Shown here: in pieces, positions 44,329 through 56,005 of the stretch
How the letters are laid out: every line of letters starts with the position of its first letter
Numbering within the stretch: position 1 is the stretch's first letter
Assembly (NCBI GenBank): GCA_016647705.1
Contig: CM028333.1
Span: forward strand, 13,227,616-13,291,615
Source: Eucommia ulmoides
Taxonomy: Eukaryota > Streptophyta > Magnoliopsida > Garryales > Eucommiaceae
Length of the DNA: 64,000 nucleotides
Direction: 5' to 3'
Notes under the pieces: generated by a model
Told to the model about the DNA's origin: nothing
The model's input: the letters and a program-made list of their open reading frames with translations, nothing else
Database searches by the model: none
Program-made: the position numbers and the translations under genes

Positions 44329-44690
44329 GAGTTGTTTACATTATTATTATTTTTTTAAAATAAAAATACTTAAATAGAGTGATTTGTAACTTATTTACAG
44401 AACTAGCATTACCTGGGGATTGGATCCCCGGGTATCTAAACACGGGGTTCAGAATCCCGTGTAGATATTTTGGGTACCGTATACCCGGGGATCCGTTCCC
44501 CGGGTATAAATTTTTTTATTTTTTTTTTTATACTTCATACCCGGGGATCCGATCCCCGGGTATACATGGTACACGGGGATCGGATCCCCGTGTATCAAAA
44601 AAAAAAAATTAATTTTTCTCGGGAACAGGCGTTTCCCGTTCCCTAGCAGCCTGCAGCGGACGGAGATGACCCTTTGAAGGGTCATCTCAT
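44329..44690 (+). repeat. Left terminal inverted repeat with five palindromes
   Basis: It matches 56815-57195 in inverted orientation. It carries a row of palindromes of 23-29 bp with GGGGATC/GATCCCC cores at about 44411-44433, 44439-44463, 44480-44508, 44537-44563 and 44570-44594. The inner edge has the inverted pair GATGACCCTT / AAGGGTCATC (about 44668-44688). Confidence 0.85.
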
Positions 44691-44759
44691 GTTGACTTGA
44701 ATAGTAAATTTTATGTAGGAAATTTTTACTCTTTTCAAGTCCTTTCGTCTGTCCATTCC

Positions 44760-44770
44760 TCTATAAAAAA
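44760..44770 (+). promoter_or_regulatory. TATA box of the rightward (transposase) transcript
   Basis: CTATAAAAAAG lies about 70 bp inside the left TIR. It is followed about 140 bp later by a leader splice donor (TATTAGGAG then GTAAGTTTATTTATT, exon end at 44909). The right arm has the same arrangement. Confidence 0.5.
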
Positions 44771-44909
44771 GTGAGTTAATTTTTTTTTACAACTTACAAA
44801 TGAGACTTGAGAGTAATTTTTTTTTTACAAGTTAAAATTGAGTTGAGATTGATTGCAGCTACCATTTGATTTTGTCTTCTTCACTTTCGTTTTTTCTTCC
44901 TATTAGGAG

Positions 44910-47900
44910 GTAAGTTTATTTATTATGTTTTGTTTAATTTATTCATTAGTTAAATTTGATTAAATAGTTTTGTTATGTTTTGTTTAATTTACTTATTGCT
45001 ATGCTACATAAATGAGTTAATGAATTAGTTTAGTTGTTAATTTAGTTAGTATTAATATGTATGCATGATAATTAAATAATAATTTAAGTAGTTAAAATGT
45101 GTACATGTTAATTAAATAATAGTTTAGTTCGCATAGAATTTTACAAAGAATAATTTGAAGGCATGCGAAAAGTAGACTTAGTAGATGCTCACGTGAAAAC
45201 AAAATAGTTATTTTGAAGGGTCACATTATAAGGTCTTTATTTTGATAAAAAAAATAGAGGGTTCTACTCATAAAAAAGAGTTATAATAAAAAAAAATTCA
45301 GTTTTTTAAAACAGAAAAAAAAAAAAAAAAAAAAACGAGAAAGGAAAAAAATCATATTATTTTTTTTCACTTTCCCAAAACAAAAAACGTTTTTTTTAAT
45401 TTTTTAATTTTATTTTTTTCAAAAAAAAATAAAAGAATTTGTTATTAAAAAAATAGGAAAAAAAATTAGTTTATTTGAACTTTTTCGAAAAAAAAACGTT
45501 TATTTTAATATTTCATTTTATTTTCCGAAAAAATAATGAATGTGTTATTAAAAAAATAAAAACAAAATTATTATAAAAAAAATAGGGTAAAAATTAGTTT
45601 ATTTTATTTAATTAATTTTTTCTAAGTTTTGTAAAACAGAAGAAAAAAAAAAAAAAAAAAAAAGGGAAAAGGAAAAAAATCATATTATTTTTTTAACTTT
45701 CGTAAAACAAAAAACGTTTTTTTTAATTATTTAATTTTTTTTTTCGAAAAAAAAGAAAAGAATTTGTTATTTAAAAAATAGGGAAAAAATTTAGTTTATT
45801 TTAACTTTTTCCAAAAAAAATCGTTTATTTTAATTTATAATTTTATTTTTCCAAAAAATAATGAATGTGTTATTAAAAAAATAAAAACAAAATTGTTATA
45901 AAAAAAATAGGGTAAAAATTAGTTTATTTTATTTAATTAATTTTTTCTAAGTTTTGTAAAACAGAAAAAAAAAAAAAACGGAAAAAGAATAAAATCATAT
46001 TATTTTTTTAACTTTTGTAAAACAAAAAACGTTTTTTTTTTTTTGGAAAAAAAATTAAAGAATTTGTTATTTAAAAAATAGGGAAAAAAATTAGTTTATT
46101 TTAACTTTTTCCAAAAAAAATCGTTTATTTTAATTTATAATTTTATTTTTCGAAAAAATAATGAATGTGTTATTAAAAAAATAAAAACAAAATTGTTATA
46201 AAAAAAATAGGGTAAAAATTAGTTTATTTTATTTAATTAATTTTTTTTAAGTTTTGTAAAACAGAAAAAAAAAAAAAGAGAAAAAGAAAAAAATCATATT
46301 ATTTTTTTAACTTTTGTAAAACAAAAAACGTTATTTTTAATTATTTAAATTTTTTTTCGAAAAAAAATAAAAGAATTTGTTATTTAAAAAATAGGGGAAA
46401 AAATTAGTTTATTTTAACTTTTTCCAAAAAAAAATCGTTTATTTTAATTTATAATTTTATTTTTCCAAAAAATAATGAATGTGTTATTAAAAAAATAAAA
46501 ACAAAATTGTTATAAAAAAATAGGGTAAAAATTAGTTTATTTTATTTAATTAATTTTTTTTAAGTTTTGTAAAACAGGAAAAAAAAAAAGGGAAAAAGAA
46601 AAAAATCATATTATTTTTTTAACTTTTGTAAAACAAAAAACGTTATTTTTAATTATTTAATTTTTTTTTTCGAAAAAAAATAAAAGAATTTGTTATTTAA
46701 AAAATATGGAAAAAATTAGTTTATTTTAACTTTTTCCAAAAAAATTCGTTTATTTTAATTTATAATTTTATTTTCCGAAAAAATAATGAATGTGTTATTA
46801 AAAAAATAAAAACAAAATTGTTATAAAAAAATAGGGTAAAAATTAGTTTATTTTATTTAATTAAATTTTTTTAAGTTTTGTAAAACAAAAAAAAAACGGA
46901 AAAAGAAAAAAATCATATTATTTTTTTAACTTTTCCAAAACAAAAAATGTTTTTTTTTTTTTTAAAAAATGAAATAAAAGAATTTCTTATTAATAAAAAA
47001 GGGAAATTTTGTTATAAAAAAATAGGAAAAAAAAAATTATAAGGTATCTTTTTAGTCCGTAATTAGCTAGTATTAGTAAAATGAAAGGGAGTTAAAATAA
47101 ATTTTTTTAAGTCTTCTCCAAAAACTTGAACTTGGTTTTGGTTATTTACATAAATATAAATATTATTTTAATAAATAAAAAATGCATTAATTGTAATGTA
47201 GTATTTCTTTTATTTTTATTTATTTTTGAATTCAATGTTGCTAGTAAAACCAAACACTTCTTCGAGCCAAATAAGTACCCACTCATTTATTGACACGTGT
47301 CACCCGATTTTCTTTTTCTAAACACATAAACAAACCCCCAATTTTTTTGGTAGAGAGCGATGGAATCAATTGGCTCCCATCTTGGCCTTTTAGCCCCTCA
47401 AAAACCATGTCACATACGCTAATTACAATAAACCCCCTTTGATTTTGTAACCGTTTCAAATTAATCCTATTATTTTAATTTATGTCAGTTAACTCCCATA
47501 ATTTTTCAATGTCTACCAACAATAAACTTCTATTTTTTGAATCGCTCAAAAAGTTACATGTCTTTGTTCCCTCATCAATATTAATGTGGTCACTCAATCC
47601 AAATACATGAAAACAAAATCAAAATTACAACTTACACCTTACAAGAATATATAAGAAAAACCTAAAATTTTGAACGCTGAAATAGATTTCTTTGGATAAA
47701 AACATTGGATATTCTCCTTGAAGCTCAGATATTATATATAATCAACGATTCTGCTAGTTCAAGGGAAATAACCGTTGACTTGGAGGTCAAATTTGTAACA
47801 TTCTTGATGCATCAATTTTAATCATCTATTTGTATTGTTAAGCATGCTTTTCATGAGATTAACTTGTCGAATTTGATTTCAAAAACGAGTTCATTGTCAT

Positions 47901-48126
47901 AATTGTAAGAGTAAATGGGCTCAATTGACACAAATTAAAGTGTTAGAATTTATTTGAAACAAAAGAAAAAAAATCGTTTTTTAACTTTCTTTAGAAAAAA
48001 ATGAATTTGTTATAAAACAAATAGGGAAATTTTATTTTAAAAACAATTGTTACAAATAGTTTTAATTTTTTTTTATCATAATATTTTTTTGTCTTGTTTT
48101 GACTTGTGAAATGATAGCCGCTTGAA
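44910..48126 (+). other. Probable leader intron of the transposase transcript
   Basis: It starts with GTAAGTTTATTT at 44910 and must end before the mudrA start near 48127; the exact acceptor is not fixed. It contains the AT-rich tandem array (45290-47010) and 1.1 kb of further AT-rich DNA. No gene lies in it. Confidence 0.4.
45290..47010. repeat. AT-rich tandem array, six units of about 300-330 bp
   Basis: The word ATCATATTATTTTTTT recurs at 45352, 45680, 45994, 46293, 46606 and 46912, a spacing of 299-328 bp. Each unit also has AAAGAATTTGTTAT, ATAATGAATGTGTTATT and GGGTAAAAATTAGTTTATTT in the same order. Length differences come mainly from A and T runs. Confidence 0.85.
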
Positions 48127-50863
48127 ATGGATTACGTTCGGTTGTTATTTTATTGGGGTGGGAGAATATTAGAAGGTACTGAATACGGGGTTTCTTATAG
48201 TACATCATCAATAAAATCTTTGATTGTCCAAAGGGGAACAACCTTGAATGAATTGATTGAGATGTTAAAACCGTGTGTTTTTTAGGATGGGGCTACTGGA
48301 AATATAAAATGAAAGTGTAGGATGCCGATGGCACTGTTGGGGGGAAATTTTAAATATACCTTATTTTCTATTGGGGACGATTTAGCATTAAACCAAGTGC
48401 TTGAGTTACCTCTTTACATATCCTCACTTCTTGCTGTTGAGGTGTATGTTAAAATAGAAGGAGGATTTGATCCTAATCCAAAAAATTTTCCCCAAACTGG
48501 TCATTTCACCCAATTAATAACTCCAAATTCTAATCCGTACAATACCCAATCGTACCCCCAGACAGTACAGTCTAATTACGCCATTCCGTCCCCATACATC
48601 CCAGAACACTATAATTCTGATTACACTGTCCCACCCCCCTACATTCCAGAACAACATCGTGATTATGGCACCAGTTTTGTTCCTCCACATTACCATTTTT
48701 CACCATCTAGTCCACCGCAATACAATACTAGTAATTATGGTGGTGAGTTTGATACACTTGATAGTCACGGTGTGTCAGAAGAAGAGTTAGATGCAGATGT
48801 TACGTTGGAGCCCGAGGATGATGGGAATAGGGGTGAAGATCTAGAGGTTGGGCCAAGCGGGCAAGGGAGTGACAGTCAACAATTTGAGTTGGAAAAGGTT
48901 ATTCCATTTTTCAATAACTTGGAGTGGGGCGATGAAGATGACTTGGCGAAATACGAGCCGAAGTTGCTGAAAAATTTCTGGACAACGGAGATGGACGAAT
49001 TTCGTATCGGTATCGTCTTCAAAAATAAGAAACATGTCAAGCACGCCGTCAAGTTTTACCACATCATGAAGAACAAAGAGTATCGTGTGGTGGAATCGAC
49101 CAAAAAGGTGTGGGTGGCTAAATACATGCATGGATGCGGTTGGAGGTTGCGGGCGATTAGAAAAGAAAGCCACGGTTTGTTCCAGATTACGCAATACGAG
49201 GGCCAACACATATGTTTTTTTAATCAAACGGCTTTAGATCATAAAAATTTGGACCTTGACTTTATTTCGAACTTAATACTTGGACAAGTCGAACAGGATC
49301 CAGAATTAAAGATGAGTGTTATCGTGGCTTCCGTGAAACAGTCTCACAGATTCACGATCTCCTATCGAAAAGCTTGGTTGGCCAGATCTAAAGCCATTGA
49401 GATTGTGTTCGGAGATTGGGACGAATCATATCCAAAGTTGCCGAAGTATATGGTCGCATTGCAGCACTACAACCCGGGTATGATTGTCGAGTAGAGCACT
49501 ATTCCGACTGATATGCCTAATTACATGACGTTTGACATGTTGTTTTGGGCATTCAAAGCTTCAATTGAAGAATGGTGTTATTGTCGGCCTGTTGTCACGA
49601 TTGATGGCACCCACTTGTATGGTAAATACGAGGGGAAGATCCTAATTGCCATTGGAATGACACCGTCCAATAAGTGTTATCCTTTGGCTTTTGCCGTCGT
49701 ACCGAAGGAGGACTATCGTTGCTGGCGATGGTTCATTTACATGCTTAAGCGCCATATCGTTAAAGATCGTCCTGAGGTAACATTGATATCTGACAAACAC
49801 GGGGGCATTCTTAGTGCGGTTGACAACATATGACTTAACCAACCGAACGAGCCCGTCCGATATCATCGATATTGTTTGCGTCACCTTTGCAGCAATTTTA
49901 ACACTTTCGCTAAAAATCAACATTTGAAATATCTTGCTTGGAAGGCGGGTGCTGCAAATCAAATTCGAAAATACGATGCAATCATGCAGGAAATAAAAGT
50001 AATTAATGTTGAGGCTTATAGGTGGTTGGAACGTATTGCACCCTATAAGTGGACTAGGGCACACGACGATGGCAAGCGTTGGGGAGTGATGACTACCAAT
50101 TATGCTGAGGTATTTAACAGTTGCTTGAAGGGTGCAAGAAATGTTCCAATTACTGCATCCGTAAAAATTACTTTTCACAGGATGGTCAAACACTTCGATG
50201 TTGGTCGACAACAAGCAATAAATATGTCGAGTGAAGGTCACTTATACGTTAAACACGTCGTCGAAAAAATACAGAAATCTCAAGCCAAGTCCAAAACTTA
50301 CGAGATTCAGATATTTGATCGGTAAATTATTAGTTATTTTTTTTTTTTTTTCAGGTTACATATAATTGTTGGGACACATAAATTAATTTAATATATATTT
50401 TTGTAGAGCAAACGCAATCTATCATGTCAGAACAAAAGAGACTCTTACTGGGGGATTCATCGTTCACCAAGTAACGTTAGGGGACGACGCTGACTGCACT
50501 TGTGGGAAGTATAAAATATGGCGATATCCATGCTCCCATATACTTGCGGCCACCGAGTATAGTGGCAATAATGCATTCCAATATATTGCCACTGAGTACA
50601 CATTGATGAATCAATTGATGGCGTGGGAGTCATCTTTTCGACCGCTTATCCACGAGGATTACTGACCACAGACAAGTTTACCGAACTTAATTTCGGACCA
50701 TAATAGACTTCGAGTGGTGCAGCGTGGTCGACCGACATCCACTCGCATTCGAAACGAGATGGATCAGTCGCGAAGAACTATGACAAATCAATGTAGTTTG
50801 TGTTCCCAGACTGGACATGATAGACGAAAGTGTCCATCCCGACCTCGCCATACACCTATTTAA
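48127..50863 (+). pseudogene. mudrA: mudrA-type (MURA) transposase, decayed
   Basis: One frame runs from MDYVRLLFYWGGR (48127) to an intron at 50324 (donor GATCG then GTAAAT), then an exon from 50407 to the TAA at 50861. Parts in order: an N-terminal domain (LLGGNFKYTLFSIGDD); a Pro/Tyr-rich linker; the MuDR/FAR1-like region (FRIGIVFKNKKHVKHAVKFY, GCGWRLRA); the MULE transposase core with first Asp in TIDGTHLYGKYEGK, second Asp in LISDKHGG, then YHRYCLRHLCSNFNT; a SWIM zinc finger (CTCGKYKIWRYPCSH); and a CCHC knuckle (CSLCSQTGHDRRKC). Five in-frame stops occur at 48283, 48313, 49492, 49831 and 50663. At least 49492 (GMIVE-stop) and 50663 (EDY-stop-P) fall where relatives have Trp. No frameshift was seen, so the gene died recently. 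Confidence 0.85.
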
Positions 50864-51099
50864 TCTTGTCCAATCATTGTAATTGATGTTTATGGATTTT
50901 TCTGTCGCACAATTTCATTTGTAATGAATGTTTTTCCTAATTTATTTATATGATATGACAAATTTTATGTACTATAAATTTCATGCACTTGCCGCGCACA
51001 TTTATTTGTAATGGATGCTATATTTTGTTTGTAAATGTCATTAAATCTTAATTTGGTACTAATAAATTTAACGCAATTGTTGGGAAAAAAATTTCAGTT

Positions 51100-53341
51100 A
51101 TGTATCACCCTGGCCCAGAAGTTACTACAGTTCTCCACTTGCAGGCCCAGCACAGATCTGAATTAATCTGGGCAGGACAGGTTAATATTTAATTTATTAC
51201 ATTAATTTTTCCATTTTATGTTATTGATTCTGTCTTAATTAATATTAATTAATGTTTCAGGATATTGGTGTCCTAGACTGCGTGGGATTTGATGTGGGGG
51301 AATGGAGAGCAAACACCCCCGGTCGAGTCGTTGAGCTAATTGAATCGGCCGGATTATATGGCCCTTACAGGCTGTGGCCGAAGCGGTTAGATAGGGCCCT
51401 AATAACCGCATTAGTAGAGAGATGGCGTCCGGAGACACATATTTTCCATCTACCCATTGGGGAGATGACGATTATGCTACAGGACATGGCTGTCTTGTTG
51501 GGGTTGCCTGTGCACGGGCAACCCGTTACCGGCCCTAATGACACGCGGACGGTACCGAGTTGGCAGGAACTTTGCTCTAATCTTCTCGGCGTGGTACCGC
51601 TGCCGAGTGTAATAAAGAACGGTTGTATGAAGCTGAATTGGTTAAAGGAAACCTTCAACCAAGTTCCTGAAGATGCCAGCAAACGGACCATCCATTGCTA
51701 CGCCCGGGCATATTACTTAATTTTGCTTGGCACCATGTTGTTGCCTGATAAATCGCAGAACATGGTCAAGCTCGTCTACCTCCCACTGCTCCGTGACTTG
51801 ACACCGCTTGTCAAGTGTAGTTGGGGCAGTGCGACACTAGTTGTGCTATACCGCGAGCTATGCAAGGCAGCAAAGGGTACAACAAAAGATATTGCCGGGT
51901 GTCTATTTTTGTTAGAGTGTTGGGTCTGGGAGCGATTGCCGAGGTTTCGACCGGATGTTGTCCCTATTCCCGATTTTGATGGATTGTAGGGACAATTGGT
52001 TTTGGAGAACTTTTTGTTCCCAGCGGCTCCAAGGGGTGCTTGGTAAGTAATTAGTAATTTGTTTTTTGTTTTATTATCATGTAATGTAAATTTTCATCTA
52101 TATTTAATTAAACTTCTGGTTATTTTATTGATGTACTGGTGGACCCTTAGATTCAGTACAGAACACCAGCCGATGCACGTTTTGATCGTGTATCGTGATC
52201 AGTTAGATCGATTGCAGAATGATGAGGTTAATTGTTTATTTACATCAGATTTTTAATTTATTTTTTTATTTACATATTTTTTGGACAGGTTATCTGGATG
52301 CCATATGACCAGCAGGATTTGCCTCCATACACTAGAGATGGAGAACAAATATGGATGGCAGAACTGCCCCTCATCTGCTACGAGATTGTCGAGTACACGT
52401 ATCCCCTACGCGTACTACGACAATTCGGTTATCAGCAACCGATTCCGAAGCAGTGTACTTGGGATCAGAACTTGCACACCCTTAGTCGGCGAGGACACTA
52501 CGGTGCTGACTGGACTGTATTACACCGCCAACATATAGATAGGTGGAACAGTCAACAAGCACCTGATATGGTCAGCTTTTTGCAGGGGATAGGGGTTGAC
52601 CATGAATACATGAACTGGTATTGGAGAATCACACGAAGGTTCATGGTCAACCCTGAGTACTGGCCCGACGTGGGTTATTTAGCAACAGGATCACGTGCGA
52701 GGTTCATGGCACGTGGCGTCCATTCTGCTCCTCACATTGTTCCTCAGCCTACTTCCCGACCCTGTACTGCTAATGCCGGACCATCTAGTATGTACGACAT
52801 GGGTACTGATGCCGGAACGTCTAGTATGTACGGCATGGGTGCTGATGCCGGACCATCTGGTATGTACGACATGGGTACTGATGCCGAAACGTCTAGTATG
52901 TACGGCATGAGTGCTGATGCCGGACCATCTGGTATGTACGGCATAGGCACTGATGCCGAACCGTCTGGTATGTACGGCATGGGTACTGATGCCGGACCGT
53001 CTGGTATGTACGGCATGAATGCTGATGCCGGATCGTCTGATATGTACGGCATGGGTGCTGATGCCGGACCCTCATCCACATTCTATACTCCGAATATAAG
53101 CGAAATTATTTCAACTTCAGGAGTCATTCCTCCGGTGACATTTGCCGAACCAAGAAGATTACAAAGACAGGTGTCACCGGTGCAGTGGTTTGGGGACGAT
53201 GCCGTTATCACCCCGGGAAGTATGCAGCAGTCGTTCGTGGACTTTGAACAAGTTACACAAGTTCATGACGAGGCTGAGGAACCTCCAATTGCTCAACGAC
53301 GAGGGCGGAGGAACATCCGACCTCGAGGTTGCGATACATAG
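51100..53341 (+). pseudogene. Plant mobile domain (PMD, MAIN/MAIL-like) protein gene of the MULE
   Basis: It starts at ATG 51100, 237 bp after the transposase stop. Exons are 51100-51180, 51261-52042, about 52139-52226 and 52289-53341. The PMD hallmark is clear: ALITALVERWRPETHIFHLP, IGEMTIMLQDMAVLLGLPV, YARAYYLILLGTMLLPD, LYRELCKAA, YRDQLDRL and VIWMPY. PMD proteins such as Arabidopsis MAIN and MAIL1 act in gene silencing and genome stability, and PMDs also occur in transposons. After the domain comes a repeat of 12-residue units (MYGMGTDAGPSG type) and a basic C terminus (RRGRRNIRPRG). One in-frame TAG (51987) lies in GL-stop-GQ, and the exon 3 acceptor is weak (ACTG instead of CAG), so it is probably inactive. 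Confidence 0.82.
52775..53075 (+). repeat. In-frame 36-bp minisatellite in the PMD gene
   Basis: Eight 36-bp units encode 12-residue repeats around MYGMGTDAGPSG. The frame stays open through all eight. Units vary at the first and last residues. Confidence 0.85.
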
Positions 53342-53472
53342 CTTGTTATGTAATTGTTAGTTTAGTTATAGGAATGTAAATACATATTTTTTGTAAATAT
53401 ATAGTTATATAGGAACTTATGTAGTTAGTAAATCCATTTTTTTGTAATGTTTGGAGATTTAGAAAATTGTAA

Positions 53473-53640
53473 ATTTACCGTATATATTACTTTGTAAATG
53501 GATAAAGCAATGAAATGGGAGATCGAGCAACAAATTCTTAGACGGCATACAGAGTGAAAAGTGGTTAAAATGAATATATATATATATATATAAAGAGAGA
53601 GAGAGAGAGGGAGAGTTCTTGACATAAAAAATATATTTAT
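53473..53640. repeat. Left arm of an internal inverted repeat
   Basis: The sequence GGGAGATCGAGCAACAAATTC ... GTGGTTAAAATGAATATAT, then GAGAGAG and TTCTTGACATAAAAAATAT, recurs inverted at 54837-55030. The pair encloses about 1.2 kb. Confidence 0.75.
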
Positions 53641-53699
53641 AAAATTTAATTTCTGAAAACATGGTGGTTGAATCTTATTTATGGAGATGAGAGTAAAAC

Positions 53700-53935
53700 G
53701 CAGATAAAAAATGCGTTTTTATAAAAACGTAATTCCTTTTTTTGCGTTTTAAAAAAAAAAAAAATGCATTTAGAAAATGCGTTTCTCAAAGAAAAAAAAA
53801 AAAACGAAATTAAAAAATGTCTTTCTAAAATAATAATAATAATATTAATAATAATAATAATAAAAAAAAAAAAAAAAATCGCCGACAGCTTTACCCCCAA
53901 AAAAAAAAAAGTTTTGGCACGATAATTTTCGGCAA
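53700..53935. other. Low-complexity A/T DNA between the inverted arm and the 187-bp array
   Basis: Repeated AAAATGCGTTT-like words, A runs and (ATA)n. It is non-coding; the Phe/Ile-rich frame on the minus strand is an artefact. Confidence 0.6.
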
Positions 53936-53959
53936 CTTTGAATTGATTAACGGTGATTT

Positions 53960-54834
53960 ATCGATATTTTAAATAAATCTAATTTTTTTGTGCATAAATT
54001 AAGTTCGAAACACTCCATAATACTTTTTACAACACTAAAAACGGACAAGTGGATGAATTTTAAAAAATCGCCAAAGTTGACAAGATGAGCTGTTTCGATA
54101 ACGACAAAATTTTTTTGGACAACTTTGGAATTAACAAAAGACTGCATGTCCGTAACAAAAATGAACCAATTTTTTTGTGCATAAATTACGTTCGAAACAC
54201 TCCATAATACTTTTTACAACACTAAAAACGGACAAGTGGATGAATTTTAAAAAATCGCCAAAGTTGACAAGATGAACTGTTTCGATAACGACGAAATTTT
54301 TTTGGGCAACTTTGGAATTAACAAAAGACTGCATGTCCGTAACAAAAGTGAACCAATTTTTTTGTGCATAAATTACGTTCGAAATACTCCATAATACTTC
54401 TTACAACACTAAAAACAGAAAAGTGGATGAATTTTAAAAAATCGCCAAAGTTGACAAGATGAGCTGTTTCGATAACGACGGAATTTTTTTGGGCAACTTT
54501 GGAATTAACAAAAGACTGCATGTCCGTAACAAAAGTGAACCAATTTTTTTGTGCATAAATTACGTTCGAAACACTCCATAATACTTCTTACAACACTAAA
54601 AACGGACAAGTGGATAAATTTTAAAAAATCGCCAAAGTTGACAAAATGAGTTGTTTCGATAACGACGGAATTTTTTTGGGCAACTTTGGAATTAACAAAA
54701 GACTGCATGTCCGTAACAAAAATGAACTAATTTTTTTGTGCATAAATTACGTTCGAAACACTCCATAATACTTCTTACAACACTAAAAACGGACAAGTGG
54801 ATGAATTTTAAAAAATCGCCAAAGTTGACAACAC
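53960..54834. repeat. 187-bp tandem array, 4.7 units
   Basis: TGTCCGTAACAAAA recurs at about 54147, 54334, 54521 and 54708, a spacing of exactly 187 bp. The first and last units are partial. Units differ by only a few substitutions. A 67-codon frame repeats on the minus strand but is only a product of the period (187 is not a multiple of 3) and has no family resemblance. Confidence 0.9.
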
Positions 54835-54836
54835 TC

Positions 54837-54853
54837 CATATATTTTTTATGTC

Positions 54854-54943
<90 letters not shown>

Positions 54944-55030
54944 TTTTAACCAATTTCCACTTTGTATGCTTTCTAACAATTTCTTATTCGATCTCCCCTT
55001 TCAATGTTTTATCCATTTCAGAAGCAATAT
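54837..55030. repeat. Right arm of the internal inverted repeat, with (CT)n(AT)n
   Basis: The inverted copy of 53473-53640. It contains about 18 CT units (54860-54898) followed by about 20 AT units, both longer than in the left arm. Confidence 0.75.
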
Positions 55031-55236
55031 ACACGGTGGATCAACACCTTTCTATGGAAATGTAAGTATAATTAATTATAAACATAAAAAAAATATTACA
55101 TAATTTAGAATCATGTTTAGCAGTGTTCGGTACAAAACCCATAAAAAAGACAATAAATAAGAAATGCAATACATAAAATCAAGAAAATAGTTACAAGAAA
55201 ACACTTAAAAAGACAATTGAACTACAAAAAAAATAT

Positions 55237-55743
55237 TTATTCTTCATTTGACATGTACCCCTCAGATAAATATTCATTATTATTCATGACGTTATGGTAT
55301 TCGCTTGGAGATAGTGCTCTGTTACTTGGGGCAGCCATTTCATTGGCTAGTTGTAGTAGATAATATCCATTCCTGCGTAACAACATTCGATTATTCTCCA
55401 GCCGAATTTGTGTAATTGCATCTTCGATCTCGGTTGTGTCATCAATTATACATCGTCTAGGCATCTGAAGACTTCTACGATAAGGAACTGGTGCATTCAG
55501 ATCTCTCAAACGAGATACAAAGTTGTCAGACTCATTCACCCTGTATTCCCATTCTTGGCGTAGACCGACCCGATACTCTATCGGGTTGGTGTCTTGATCA
55601 CTCCAGTAGTCATCATAGTATGGTCGTAGAATCCAACATCTTTGGTGATCCCATGGTCCAGGCCAACCCCAAACACTGTACGAGTTCTCCTCACTTGAAA
55701 AACTAAATGAGCTTTCTTCACTTGAATTAATATTTGAAGACAT
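55237..55743 (-). CDS. Unknown small MULE protein C (168 aa)
   Basis: I do not recognise this protein. The chosen start gives MSSNINSSEESSFSF; an in-frame ATG 16 codons upstream is less likely because the extra residues are not of the acidic Ser-rich type. It has an acidic Ser/Glu-rich N terminus, a Trp-rich segment (VWGWPGPWDHQRCW), a YRVNESDNF motif, a helix-like DAITQIRLENNRMLLRRNGY stretch and an acidic tail. YRVN(E/Q)S and ENNRM are shared, at the same spacing, with the neighbour at 56006-56440, so the two are related. It reads convergently to the transposase and PMD genes, and its promoter probably lies in the right arm. It is uninterrupted, unlike the transposase. No membrane segment or signal peptide is seen. 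Confidence 0.6.
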   Translation of the reverse strand: MSSNINSSEESSFSFSSEENSYSVWGWPGPWDHQRCWILRPYYDDYWSDQDTNPIEYRVGLRQEWEYRVNESDNFVSRLRDLNAPVPYRRSLQMPRRCIIDDTTEIEDAITQIRLENNRMLLRRNGYYLLQLANEMAAPSNRALSPSEYHNVMNNNEYLSEGYMSNEE

Positions 55744-56005
55744 CACGAAAATTATAGGTTGAATAGTTTGTTTCCAAATATTATACTGCATAAAAAAATT
55801 AGATTTTTTAAAAACATAATTATTAAAAGAGACTTATGTACACGAGATTTAACTAAAAAAAACTAACCCAACACTACCTACCAATTGAAATAGAGAAAAT
55901 CAGTTGTTCGGTAGAAGTAGCGTTATTTATAATTTAACATTGAACCGATACATTAGACTTCGAAGGAAATACATAGTTAAACTGCAATTCATCAACGCGA
56001 AAGTA

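Noticed and set aside
45290-47010. CRISPR-like regular spacing
   Set aside because: The repeated unit is about 310 bp of AT-rich DNA in a plant genome, a tandem array without short repeats and unique spacers.
48283-50665. Stop-codon recoding in the MULE transposase
   Set aside because: Stops appear to sit at Trp positions, but many normal TGG codons remain in the same gene and the host genes here use stops normally; decay is simpler.
53947-54708. Four near-identical 66-67-codon frames on the minus strand
   Set aside because: They repeat with the 187-bp satellite period, overlap each other by frame shift, and match no protein family; they are repeat artefacts.
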